A DNA stretch of 64,000 nucleotides from Manihot esculenta (lineage: Eukaryota > Streptophyta > Magnoliopsida > Malpighiales > Euphorbiaceae): the NCBI RefSeq assembly GCF_001659605.2, contig NC_035176.2:21081890-21145889 (forward strand), written 5' to 3'. This document shows, in pieces, positions 1-11,282 of the stretch. Every line of letters begins with the position of its first letter. Position 1 is the stretch's first letter. The notes beneath the pieces are model-generated. The model was not told the origin of the DNA and searched no databases. It saw only the letters and a program-made list of their open reading frames with translations. The translations under genes and the position numbers were made by a program.

Positions 1-1882
1 GCTGTCCATTTCCAACTTTCCAACACATACCGGCCTTAATAACAGATTGTGCTTCCCAAATGCTTCGCCAAAAATAGCTCGGATTGGACCCCAGACGAGC
101 CGTGATAAAATTAGCATCAGGAAAATAACGAGCTTTAATTAACCTTGCCACCAAAGAAGAAGGATTAGTCACAATATTCCAAGCTTGCTTTCCAACCATA
201 GCCAAGTTGAACTCCCTTAACTTCTTGAAGCCCAACCCTCCAACAAATTTTGGTTGACTCATCCTATCCCAACTCATCCAATGGATTCCCCTTTCATGGT
301 TAATACCTTTACCCCACCAAAACATATTCATCATCTGTTGGAGGTCGTGACAAAGAGTCTTAGGGATTAGGAACATGCTCATCACATAATTAGGAAGTGC
401 TTGGAGCACTGTTCTTAGTAAGATTTCTTTACCTGCACGGGACAAGCAACGACGTTTCCAGGAGTTAAGTTTCTGCCACACCTTGTCCTTTAAAAAACCA
501 AATATTTCCCTTTTGTTTATGCCCACCACTGATGGAAGACCCAAATAGTTGCCCAAACTTGAATGCTCTTCCACGCCTAACACAGAGCACACACCAGCCC
601 GATCATTCTGTCTCGTGTTCTTAGAGAAGCATATGGCAGATTTAGTGAAATTTATGAGCTGCCCAGATGCCTGTGCATAAGTAGAAACCACCTCCTTCAC
701 AACCTGAGCTTCAGCAGCAGTGCTATGGAAGAAAATCAAGCTGTCATAGGCAAAGAAGAGATGAGTTATCTCAGGGCATCTCCTAGCCACCCGACAACCA
801 TGTAAAGCCGAACTAGCCACCTTGTGCGATATAAGCTGTGAAAGTCCCTCAGTACACAAGATAAATATATATGGGGACAAGGAATCTCCTTGCCGCAATC
901 CTCGTGTAGGCATAATTGGACCCAATTCCTTCCCATCATGAACAATATGATAGCTGACTGAAGTAATACAGTGCATGATCACACTCGTCCACTGTGTTGA
1001 GAAACCCATTTTATCCAAGACATCCGAAACATAATTCCACTCCATACGATCATATGCCTTGCTAATGTCCATCTTTAAGGCACCATAACTCTCACGACCA
1101 TAGCGCTTGCCTTTGAAAAAGTGCATAAGCTCGAAGGCAATTATAGTATTATCATGGATGCTTCTCCCGGCAACAAATGCCGACTGTGATGGAGAAATAA
1201 TCCGAGGCAGTAGCCTTTTAAGTCGATTTGCAACCATCTTGGACATTATTTTATAAAAGACATTACACAAAGCTATTGGCCGCAAATCCCCCATCGTCCC
1301 AGGAATTGTCTTCTTTGGAATCAAAACTAATGTTGTTTCATTTAACTCTACCGGGAATGTACTGACAGCCAACATTGAAATACAAGTAGATGAAACATCA
1401 GACCCAATAATATCCCAGTGATATTGGAAAAAACCTGGGTTGAACCCATCGAGACCAGGTGCCTTGTCCGCCTGCATGCTAAACACTGCTGCACGGGCTT
1501 CCTCAGGTGAATAAGGAGTAAGAAGAAAAGCATTATCTTCCTCAGTAATACAGTGAGGGATATGATCAATAATAGGCTGAGTATCACCCGAATTTGCCTG
1601 GAAGATATCCTGAAAATAATCAACAATAAGAGTGTCGAGAGCTGGCCCCCTCTCACACCAAACCCCATTGCTGTCTTGGAGCCGATGAATCAGATTCTTT
1701 TTTTTTCTGTTTGTAGCCATTGCATGAAAGAATCTAGTGTTAGAATCTCCTTCTTTCAACCAAAAGACTTTGGCACGTTGCTTCCATTGTATTTCTTTAT
1801 CCCTCAACAAGTCATGGTATCTCTTCTTAGCCTCCTCAAACTTGCGAACATCAGCCAACGAACGAGAACCCCGCAAGTAATT
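1..1882 (-). pseudogene. LINE (L1-type) reverse transcriptase, 5'-truncated, 3' end off window
   Basis: On the minus strand one frame stays open from the TAA at 1883-1885 to the window edge, about 627 codons. It has the usual order of a plant L1-type ORF2 downstream of the endonuclease: LKEGDSNTRFFHA, KAPGLDGF, a PKKTIPG...DLRPIALCNV stretch, KMDISKAYDRMEW (first catalytic Asp), LRQGDSLSPYIF, and after the active site the region leading to WRSIWEAQ. Reverse transcription of LINE RNA at a nicked target is the known family role. The active-site box at about 738-749 reads FAYD instead of FADD, so one catalytic Asp is Tyr. No endonuclease or ORF1 is present. Similarity stops near 1880, where AT-rich DNA begins, as expected for a 5'-truncated insertion. 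The 3' end and tail lie beyond position 1. Probably inactive. Confidence 0.93.
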
Positions 1883-2159
1883 TTATTTTAACTCAAAAAA
1901 AAATTATTATTAAGTTTTTTAATTTTTTAAAAATTTATTAATTCATACTTCATTCATAAAAGTATAATGGTATGGAGTCAAACTGAATTTTGTAAAAATT
2001 TAAGTTTATTTAAAAAAAAATTTAAAAAATTTAAACTCGATTCGAAAATTAAATTCTATAATTGAGTTCAAGCGTAATTCGTGAAAAGCATATTAGTATA
2101 ATCTAATTCCAATTCGATCTCCAAAAACTTTGATTAAAAAAAAGGTTAACAAAGTTCAA
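1883..2159. other. AT-rich spacer, no gene seen
   Basis: AT-rich sequence with A and T runs between the truncated LINE end and the GC-rich repeat. I see no open frame with a recognisable domain and no RNA gene. Confidence 0.6.
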
Positions 2160-2700
2160 GTATGAGCCGTTAACAAAGTGGTTAAGTGGGCTTCAAACGA
2201 GCGGTTGCGGGTTGATGCAGAGGTGTGGGCGTGCGATAGCTCACGAGCACCAAGGTGCACTGGTGCGGGGACTCTCAATCGCGCGATGTAGAGGTGGGCT
2301 GCAAACGAGCGGTCGTCGATCGATGCAGAGGTGCGGGCATGTGGCAGCTCACGAGCAATCGTCGATTGATGTAGAGGTGCAGGCATGCGCGGCAACTCAC
2401 GAGCATGAGGTGCAGTGGTCCGGCGGCTCCCAATCGCGCGATGTAGAGGTGGGCTGAAAACGAGCGATCGTCGGTCGATGCAGAGGTGTGGCATGCAGCG
2501 GTGGCGGCTCACAGTCGCGTGAAGCAGAGGTGGGCTGCAAACCACTGGTCGATGCAGAGGTGCAGCGTGCAGCAGTTCATGAGCACAAAAATGCAGTGGT
2601 GCGGCGGCTCACAGGCACACGATGCGGCAATGGTGCTGGCATGATTTCATGCGGTCGATGCGTCCCTAGGCAATGTCGATGATGGGCGATGGGCGATGGC
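2160..2700. repeat. GC-rich imperfect tandem repeat (minisatellite-like)
   Basis: A GC-rich island in AT-rich DNA. The phrase GCAGAGGTG followed by a GGGC or GGCA-like stretch starts near 2217, 2324, 2371, 2480 and 2554, so spacing is about 107, 47, 109 and 74 bp. Between these lie shared phrases such as CAATCGCGCGATGTAGAGG, AAACGAGCG and GTCGTCGATCGATG. The unit is therefore roughly 107-110 bp with two shortened copies. Short open frames on both strands are a by-product of this composition and encode nothing I recognise. Confidence 0.75.
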
Positions 2701-3172
2701 TACTGCAGCGTAATTTGAGAGAAATGAAAAATCTGAATTTGACAAATACTATTTGCTAGGTTATTATTTAATAACACAATAAAACTATGTACATAGTTTT
2801 AATAAAATATGTATTTTTTTATAATTACATAATTTGATTAATAGATTATAAAAATGTTTTTTATATAATTAGATAATTTCATTTAAAATTATATTACTTT
2901 AATTAAAATTATAAAATTTAGTCAATACACTTTACCTGAATAATTATATAAATATATTAACAATGATTAATTATTATAATAATATCCAGTTTAAAAATAT
3001 TTTTGTAATTATACTTTAATTTTAAAAAATATCTAATTTCACAATTCTATCATATAATATTACTGGAATAATAATATTAAGCAGTACTTATTATAATATT
3101 TTATATTAGTTATTTGTGATTTCTAAAAATGTTATTTTCAATTATTTATAATATTTTATATTTATTGGACGT
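2701..3172. other. AT-rich flank of the outer copia element, no gene seen
   Basis: Very AT-rich sequence up to the left LTR of the copia element. A segment at about 3040-3081 resembles 63961-64000 on the other side of the element, but low complexity makes this weak. Confidence 0.5.
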
Positions 3173-4564
3173 TAGTGTTCTAATCCTTGTTTTGATTATT
3201 AATGAACAATTGGTGTGCTACTAATTATTTTTAGAAGTGTTTGTGTGAGTTTGTAGGTCTCCCATTTAAATAAATGGAATTGCTTCATTTTAAAAAATGA
3301 AAAGTGCCAAGATTGGAAGTATATTATAAGAAAGAGACTAAAATATAATTTTTAGTTTATATATTGTGAATTTCAATTAAATAATGGCTCAAGTTTTTTT
3401 AGTCCTAAAAAATTACAAATATGGCCAATTTTTAAGTAATTGTTTTTGAGGACCAAAATGAAATTTGATGTATGGAGCCTTTGTGAAGATACTTTTTTAT
3501 CAAATAAGAGATTTCAAATTATAAGTTATGAAAATTCAAATAGAAAAAAAATTAGAAGTTTGTACCTTAAGTTTTTTACTCCATAACTATATGAGGGACC
3601 AAAATAAAATTTTTTAAATGGAATACTTTTAAAATTATTTTTTATCGAATTAAAAGATTTTAAAATATAGATTACAATGATTCAAACGGATTGAAAATCG
3701 AAATTTTATAGTCCAAGTTATGATTTTTCAAATATTTAATGAAATATTTATGTGCCCCTAAAATCAAATGTTCTGTTTCTAAAAGTGGATGGGCTCAGAC
3801 AAAACTCTTCAATGTTTGGCCACCGAACATTGACTTTAGGCCACTGAAAGTATATTTTCAAGAAGTTGTATTTTCACCTCCAAAGGTTCGACCGCCGAAC
3901 TTTAACCTTAGGCCGCCGAACTTTAACCTTAGGCCGCCGAACCTGAATTTTTCTGAACACGAAATAACGACTATTTCAGTACACAAACAGCTCTATTTGT
4001 ATTTAATACATCTCCAACAGCCATATTTATATTATAACTATAAATATAATGTGTTTTTTATCTAAAAAAAGTTATAATAACCATCTAATTACACATTTAT
4101 TGAGATTCAAGTTTTTCACACTCTTTCTCTCTAAACCTTGAGTCATAACATTAATTTCTTGAAAGTTTCCTTTGAGTTGTAATTGGTTGGTATTTTGAAA
4201 TTAAGTGAAGGTTGTTGAGTGAATTTATTCTGTTGAGTGAATTTATTCTAGTGAGTGTGATTTTGAGTAAAGGATTTCTCTTGTGAAAAAAAAAAAAAAG
4301 AATTGTAAAGAGCAAGGGTTTTGCTCTAAAATTATAAGGGATTTTAATCATCATCCGAAGAAGATTTCATAGTGGAGTTGAACTCTTAAGGAGGGTCTTG
4401 AGGAGAGGACGTAAGTTTAGGATAGGTGAACCTCTATGAATCCTTGTGTTCATTGTCACCCTTCCTTTATCTTTCTTTCTAATATATTAGTTTGTGATTT
4501 TAGCCTTTAATTTTTTTATAAACCCAATTCACTCCTCTCTCTTGGGTTGTTTCAAGGGATAACA
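3173..4564 (+). repeat. 5' LTR of the outer copia element
   Basis: Aligns by eye along its length with 62335-63665, for example a shared GTGTTCTAATCC, TTTAGAAGTGTTTGTGTGAG and AATAAATGGAATTGC near the start and CACTCTTTCTCTCT near the end. It starts TATTGG where the 3' copy has TGTTGG and ends GATAACA where the 3' copy has GACAACA. At 3888-3950 it carries several GCCGCCGAAC-type motifs like those in the chromovirus LTRs. Divergence between the two copies is high, with many substitutions and indels, in keeping with great age. Confidence 0.88.
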
Positions 4565-4566
4565 AG

Positions 4567-4577
4567 TGGTATTAGAG
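4567..4577 (+). other. Primer binding site of the outer copia element
   Basis: TGGTATTAGAG lies two bases after the 5' LTR end. The common plant PBS complementary to initiator tRNA-Met is TGGTATCAGAGC, so this is that site with a C-to-T change. Confidence 0.8.
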
Positions 4578-4624
4578 GAAGTCTCCTTTTCTTGAAGATT
4601 TAATCATCTTGGACTAAAGATCAA

Positions 4625-6460
4625 ATGACAATCCTCAATGCTCAAGAAGGTCAATCGGTTGTGAGACCACCCTTATTTGATGGGAATGACTTTTTATATT
4701 GAAAAAATAAAATGTACTATTTCCTCAAATTGGAAGGAGTTGATTTGTGGGATATTGTAGAGAATGGTCCTTTATTTCTAACAAAAGTGGTAGAGGAAAA
4801 GCAAGAGCAAAAATCTAAGAGCGAATGGAGTGAACTAGAGAAGAGAAGGGTAACCCTTAATGACAAAGCCATTCACATTTTGTTTTGTGCTCTTAGTAGA
4901 AGTGAGTACAACAAAGTATGCATGAAGTCTACTGCCAAAGAGATTTGGGATGCTTTGGTTGTCACTCATGAAGGTGCCAATCAAGTCAAAGAAAACAAGA
5001 TGAAATCTCTCATCTACCAATATGAGTTGTTTAAAATGAAATCCGATGAAACTATTAGCCAAATGTATGATAGGTTCATTGAGATCATTAGAGGAATGAA
5101 ATCTCTTGGAAAGACATTCACAAATGAGGAATTGATAAAGAAAATTCTTAGATATCCACCTAAAGAATGGCTATTAAAGGTAACCTCCTTAAAACATGCT
5201 AAAGACTTGAGTAAGGTACAATTGGATAAACTTTTGGAAAATCTCATTAATTATGAGATGACCCTAAAGAGAGAGCAAGTGGAGGAACCTAGCAAAGTGA
5301 AAAAGAACATTGCTTTAAAAGTATCTTCCAAAGACACTAGTAAGGAAGAAAAAGAAGAGCTTAGTGAAAAAGAATTAGCCTTGGTGACTAGAAGGATAAG
5401 AAAGTTGCTCTTTTAAAATAAAAAGTTCATCCCAAAGAAGAGTTTTAGAAAGGAGAAAGGAGAATCAATCAAAAAGAAAGTGGTTATTTATTATGAGTGT
5501 AATAAACAGGATCACTACAAAGTAGATTGTCTCAAGTTGAATAAGCCAATCAAAAAGTTCAAGAAGAAGGCTTTCAAAACAATATGGGATGAATCAAGTG
5601 ACACTGAATAAGAGGACATTGGTGATGAAGTTGCCAACATGTGCTTCATGGCTTTAGAGGAAAGCTTCAATAAGGTAACTACACTTGATGATATTACTAT
5701 ATGTCATGATGTTGTTGAATTTTCATATGATGAACTCGTTAGTGCTTTAAAATGAATGATGAAATTGAAGAGTCATAAGAAAATTAAAGTTTTGAAAAGT
5801 GAGTTACTTAGCTTAAAAAGGGAAAGTAAGAACTCGCCTAAGGAATCTTTATCCTCAAATGATCATTTACAAAAATTCTTAAATGAGCTCTCATTAGAAA
5901 ACAAAATTTTGAAAACTGAAATCCTTAAGTTGAAAAATTCTCTTTCAAAATTTTTAAAAGGTAAGGACAAACTTGATGAAATATTAGACTTTCAAAGGTC
6001 TTCTAGCATCAAGTATGACCTTCACTATGATAAATCAACTCAAGCAAATCCTTTTAAAACTATTTTTATTAACTTAAATGAACATAAGGTGTCTAACTCT
6101 AATGAAAACGAATCTAAATCTTCTAGTAGTAATGCACCTAAAAAGAATGCACAAGTACATCAATCAACTAGTCACAATGTTCATATAAGGCATACACCTA
6201 GGCAATTTACATATAAAAGAAATTATCATTATAGAGCACATATTTCTAGTTCACATAATCATCACACTCATCATACCTCTTGCTCACATGCTTATAATAG
6301 ACAAAGGAGAAATGGCTACATGAGAACACAAGCACACTCACTCACCTATGGACCTAGAACAAGAAGGTTTAATGATCACTGTCACTATTGTGGCAAGTTT
6401 GGTCATACCAACTATAGGTGTACTATTAGAAAAGTACATCTTGGATATGGAAGCATATGA
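4625..6460 (+). pseudogene. Copia gag polyprotein, degraded
   Basis: One frame from ATG 4625 to the TGA at 6458-6460, interrupted by stops: a TGA about 26 codons in where Trp is expected, a TAA at 5414-5416 and others near 5610 and 5752. The open stretches 4712-5416 and 5756-6460 are in the same frame. The N-terminal part resembles the copia-type gag domain (UBN2-like: DLWDIVENGP, NQVKENKMKSLIYQYELFKMK, ISQMYDRFIEIIRGMKSLGK). Near 5490-5532 a zinc knuckle has lost its first Cys (YYEC..HYKVDC). A Lys/Leu-rich, probably coiled-coil stretch follows, then a His/Ser-rich region and an intact knuckle, CHYCGKFGHTNYRC, near 6379-6420. Gag forms the virus-like particle and binds element RNA. Not functional. 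Confidence 0.85.
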
Positions 6461-6576
6461 AAATCAGAAAATGAAATGATTAACCTCTAAGGACACAAGC
6501 ACATTTGGGTACCTAAAGTTGTTTGAATATCTATTTGTAGGTGTGCTTGAAATCCTCAAATCTTGAAAGAAAATGA

Positions 6577-6925
6577 TATTTAGATAGTGGATGTTCAAGG
6601 CATATGATCGGAAATTCAAGTCACTTCATCTCTCTTGAAAAGAAGGATGGTAGTGGACAAGTAACCTTTGGAGACAATGAAAAAGGTAAAATTATTGGAA
6701 CAGATAAAGTTGGTAAGGAAAACTCTCCTATTCTTGATAAAATTCTCTTAGTTGATAGTTTGAAGCATAATTTGTTAAGTGTAAGTCAATTATGTGATAG
6801 AGGTTGTAGAGTTATCTTTGAACCAAAATTATGTTTTGTCTCTAGAATGTCGAATAACAAAATATTGCTTATTGGTCAAAGAGTTGAAAATATTTATGTT
6901 ATTGATTTACAAGCTATGACTAACC
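6577..6925 (+). pseudogene. Copia aspartic protease, cut by solo LTR s1
   Basis: The frame reads YLDSGCSRHMIGNSSHFISL, with the DSG aspartic-protease motif at 6583-6591 and the flanking CSRHM typical of copia proteases. It continues through ILLVDSLKHNLLSVSQLCD to the s1 insertion. It is out of frame with gag, so at least one frameshift lies between. The open frame continues into s1 and ends at 7032. The protease would cut the polyprotein in an intact element. Confidence 0.85.
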
Positions 6926-8335
6926 TATTAGTGTATTTACCCTATACCCTTATCTTGGACTTTTTGTATGTCATTTTGTTTATTAGTAAAAGAGGTTTTA
7001 TTATCATTGTTATTTGTTTGCATGTTACATAATAATAATTAATATCCTTTGTTACTTATTATTATAATGATAATAATAAAATATGACTAGTATGATTATT
7101 GATTGATAATCATGAGATGATTACGTGTATATTGATATAAATCAATAATCATAGATATTTGTTAGAGAATAAAGTATTGGATGGACCCACATTGAGATCA
7201 CTACATGGGTTATTGTCATAAGTGAATCTCAATATAATTATGTTTTTATCCTTTGACTTGAGATTGTTATAATTTCCAAAATAAGGGCTGTTATGTTTTG
7301 ATATAACTAAACATTATCTTTAAATCGGATAATCATAAATGTTATGATTAAGTATAATAGAAATTATATAAAGGATATTGAACAATCAAGATAGAATTTG
7401 TCCATCTCTTTGAGAGAGATATCTTCTGAACCCCTCGATAGGTGAGATTGAGAAATACATGGTCGTGCTCAAATGAATTGATAATGTGATCAATATCATT
7501 TGGTTTTATCAGATTACTTAGAGATTGAGAAATCATAAGTTTGAACATTATAAGTTTTTCATTAACCATGATTTATGTTTAAACTAGATATCGTGTGACA
7601 AAGTGATTAATACATGTTCTGTTTATTAGGCTTTATCGGACTATCGATCTTCATATTAATTGGGTAATCATAAAGTCTTGCTAGAGACTGCTTATGATTT
7701 ATGGGTCTTGTTGGACTAAGCCTATTATTAATTAATGTAAGCCTATTGGGTCACACACAAAAGAACGTAATTGATATGTTACTTCATATTAATGGGCTAA
7801 GAGCCCGTTACTATAATTAATAATAATATTATTATTAATATTAATTATTTATAATTATTATAAGATAATAATATCTACAGCCTATTTGTAACGGTTACAG
7901 ATAAAAGACCTTTTCATTTTCTATTGATTTATTACACAGATATATTGATATCTGTGGTTATGTGCTTATGACTATAATCACAATTCTTTTACAAAAAGAA
8001 AAGTGTAAAAATGAAAGGTTTTTTAGAGAAAACGAGTGAACAAAAACACATTCTTTAAGAGCTTCATAGAAAGCATGGGGAGCATTTTGTAATCATTTTC
8101 GGTGTTGCAGATTTGAAGTACATAGTTGATCCATCCGTTCAGAGAGCTAGCACTCCGGACAAAAACGTTCATGTGGATACCATTGAGGGTTTGTTTTAGA
8201 AGCAGCACCATTAGTCCGAAATAGTTTTTGAAAAGGTTATTAAATGAAGCACTCAGATCCTAAAAGGGGAAATAGAGATATTTTATTTTTCCGCTGCGTA
8301 TTTTTGGATTGCAGCAATGTCTGGGGTTCCTTACA
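6926..8335 (+). mobile_element. Solo LTR s1 of a second copia family (older copy)
   Basis: 1410 bp that begins TATTAGTG and ends CTTACA. It is flanked by TAACC (6921-6925) and TGACC (8336-8340), a target duplication with one mismatch. It aligns with s2 (54036-55522) over its whole length, including GATTATTGATTGATAATCATGAGATGA-type phrases near 7095, the AATAAT-rich block near 7820 and the TTTTTCCGCTGCG end. There is no internal coding region, so it is a solo LTR left by LTR-LTR recombination. It interrupts the outer copia protease/GAG-pre-integrase region. Its degenerate TSD and altered first dinucleotide (TG to TA) fit an older insertion than s2. Confidence 0.85.
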
Positions 8336-8340
8336 TGACC

Positions 8341-9426
8341 ATGATATGAAGTGTTTTGTTTATATTAGTGATAATTCTTGAATTTGGCATAGAAGGCTTT
8401 CTCATTCTAGTATGGATCTTCTAAAAAATTTGATCAAGGATGAGCTAGTTGATGGCCTTCCAAAGGTCAAATATGAAAAGGACAAAGTGTGTGATGCATG
8501 TCAAGTGGTTAACCAAGTTAAAAACTCTTTTAAATCTATTAATAAGGTAATCACTTCTAGACCTCTACAACTTTTGCATGTAGATTTGTTTGGTCAATTT
8601 AGAGTAGCGAATCTTAGTGGCATGCATTATGGTTTTGTTATAATATATGACTACTCCAGGTATACTTAGGTTGTGTTCCTTGCTCATAAGGATGATTTTT
8701 TTGATGCCTTTAAAAGTTTTACAAAGAAAGTTCAAAATGAAAAAGGTTTTCAAATTTCTTCAATAAGAAGTGATCATGGTAGAGAATTTGAAAATGAGAA
8801 GTTTGAAGTTTTTTGTAATAAGTTAGGAATCACTCATAATTTTTCATCTCTTAGGATCCCCAATAAAATAGTATTGTTGCAAGAAAAAATAGAACTCTTT
8901 TAGATATGGAGAGGACTATGTTAAGAGAATATAATCTACCTACCTATTTTTAGGCAGAAGCCATTAATACGGCTTGCTATGTTTCAAATAGAGTTTTAAT
9001 TAGACTTCTTTTAAATAAAAACCCCTTATGAGCTTTGGAATGGAAGAAAACCTAGAGTTAGTTATTTTAGAGTTTTTGGTTGTAAATGCTTTATCTTAAA
9101 CAATAAGGATAATTTGGATAAATTTGGATAAATTTGACTCTAAAACTGATGATGGTATCTTCTTAGAATACTTTATATCTAGTAAATCATATAGAGTATT
9201 CAATAAGAGAACTATGATTGTTGAAAATTCAATGTATGTTGTTTTTTATGAATCTAATAATTTTGCTCCTAGAAAAGAGATGGCTTGTGATGATGATCTT
9301 ATAGGTAACCTAAATGAGTTGACCATTGAAGATCCTCAATCTCATAGAGATCCTCAATCTCATGGAGATCAAAGTCAACCAAAAGAGGATGTGATAAAGG
9401 TAAAGGAAGATGAAATTGGACTCTAA
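8341..9426 (+). pseudogene. Copia integrase, degraded
   Basis: After s1 the frame resumes with IWHRRLSHSSMDLL, the GAG-pre-integrase His/His part, and VCDACQ, the Cys pair of the zinc-binding domain. The catalytic core follows: LLHVDLFG (first Asp) and SIRSDHGREFENEKFEVFC (second Asp). The remainder of the core is frameshifted. Next come a VSNRVLIR segment and the C-terminal part near 9124-9260 (DDGIFLEY..SKSYRVFNKRTMIVENS). Stops occur at Trp positions, for example before IWHRR (TGA) and after SRYT (TAG at 8667-8669). Integrase inserts the cDNA in intact elements. Inactive. Confidence 0.85.
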
Positions 9427-9435
9427 GAGCAATAA

Positions 9436-11110
9436 ATGCAAATTACACAAAGTCAAGGAGTCCAACATGACTTGCCAAAAGATTGGACCTACAAGAAGGA
9501 TCATCTCAAGGACCAAATAATTGGTAATGCATCACAAATAGTAACAACTAGATCTTTTATTAGACATGCATGTAATAATATTGCATTCATATCCCATCTA
9601 GAATCTAAGTCCATAGATGAGGCCATTAGTGACGAAAGTTGGGTTCTTGCTATGCGAGAAGAACTCAACTAATTTGAAAGTTATAAGGTTTGAACCTTAG
9701 TTCCTAAACCTAAACATCACCCTACCATGGGTACTAAATGAGTGTTTAGAAATAAGCTTGATGAAGATGCCAATATCACTAGAAATAAAGCTAGGTTGGT
9801 AGCTAAAGGTTATAAACAAGAGGAGGGCATATACTATGATGAGACGTTTGTTTCCGTAGCTAGATTAGAAGCCATTAGAATCTTGCTTGCATATGCATTT
9901 TATATGAAGTTTAAGCTCTTTCAAATAGATGTGAAAAGTGTCTTTTTAAATGGTTTTATTGAGGAGGAGGTTTATGTTGAGCAACCTCCCACTTTTGAAA
10001 ATCATGATTTTCGAAATCATATTTTTAAATTGTCAAAAGCTTTATATGGTTTAAAACAAGCTCCAAGAGCTTGGTATGAAAGATTAAGTAATTTTCTTTT
10101 TCAAAAGATAAAGTAGATATAATCCTTTTTGTCAAAACTCATGGAAATGACATCTTTATAGTGCAAATATATGTTGATTATATTATATTTGGTACTACTA
10201 ATATGTGTTTGTGTGAAGAGTTTTTAAAAGTAATGAAAAGTGGGTTTGAGATGAGTATGATGGGAGAAATCAAATTCTTTCTTGGGCTTCAAATCAAACA
10301 AGCTAAGGATGACATCTTCATTAACCAAGCTAAGTACACAAAGGAGTAATTAAAAGATTTGAAATGGAAATTAGCAAGCCTAATAGCACTCAATGAGCAC
10401 AAACGCCTAGCTTGACAAGGATGAAAAGGGTAAACCAGTTGATGAAAAGCTTTATAGAGGTATGATCGGATGCCTTTTATAACTTACTGCATCTAGAACG
10501 GATATTATATTTTCTGTATACTTATGTGCATATTTTCAATCATATCCTAAAGAGTTACATTTGCATGCTATTAAACGCATTCTTAAGTGATACATTGCAT
10601 TTGGGGTTATGGTATCCTAAAAGTACATCTTTTAATTTGTGTTCCTACTCAGATGCCGACTTTGCTGATAGCATCCTTGATAGCAAAAATACTTTGGATA
10701 CTTGTCAACTTCTAGGACAATCTCTTGTTTCTTAGTGTAGCAAAAAATAAAATTTGGTTGCACTTTCAATCACCGAAACCAAATATGTGGTGGCGAATCT
10801 TTATTGTAGTCAAATCCTTTGGATTAAGCAACAATTGAGAGACTTTAAAGTGTCTCTTCATAACATTCCTATTAAATGTGATAATACAAGTGCAATCAAT
10901 TTAACTAAAAATTCAATTCAACATTCTAGAACTAAGCATATTGACATTAGACATTATTTCATTCATGATCATGTGCTAAATGGTGATATTATTCTTGTGT
11001 TTGTGGATACAAACAATCAATTAGCTGATATTTTTACCAAACCTTTAAATGAAGAAAAATTTAACTTCATTAAAAGGGGATTGAAAATGTTAGATGGAGT
11101 TGTTTGTTGA
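9436..11110 (+). pseudogene. Copia reverse transcriptase and RNase H, degraded
   Basis: Spread over several frames: the linker before RT (HLESKSIDEAISDESWVLAMREELN, 9436-9672), RT fingers and palm (KARLVAKGYKQEEGIYYDETF, FQIDVKSVFLNG, KALYGLKQAPRAWYE, 9742-10116), and the active site at 10161-10190, which reads QIYVDYIIFG where copia elements have YVDD. RNase H at 10754-11110 includes ITETKYV, CDNTSAINLTKN, RTKHIDIRHYFIHD and LADIFTKPL near the C-terminus. Trp codons have become TGA or TAG, for example just before FRNKLDEDAN. The lost catalytic Asp and the stops make it inactive. Confidence 0.88.
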
Positions 11111-11277
11111 TTATATGAATTTTATTTTATTTTTGTGTGTTTTTGATATCTTTACGTGTTCTAGCTTAATTAAAAGTATGTCAAATGTGTTTGATATCTT
11201 TTTAATTGTTATAAAATGTAAGTTCATCATGATTTATATGCTTGTAATGAATAGTAATGTAAATGACATTTTAAATT
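11111..11277 (+). other. Copia sequence just after pol, up to insertion A
   Basis: T-rich sequence after the RNase H stop. It continues at 48255 on the other side of A. No domain seen. Confidence 0.6.
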
Positions 11278-11282
11278 GTCTA

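Noticed and set aside
2156..2682. Open frames on both strands in the GC-rich block
   Set aside because: They follow the tandem repeat periodicity and low stop density; no start context or domain.
2935..3081. Similarity of the left flank to the right flank (63876-64000), direct and inverted
   Set aside because: Matches are short and in extremely AT-rich DNA; cannot be separated from chance by eye.
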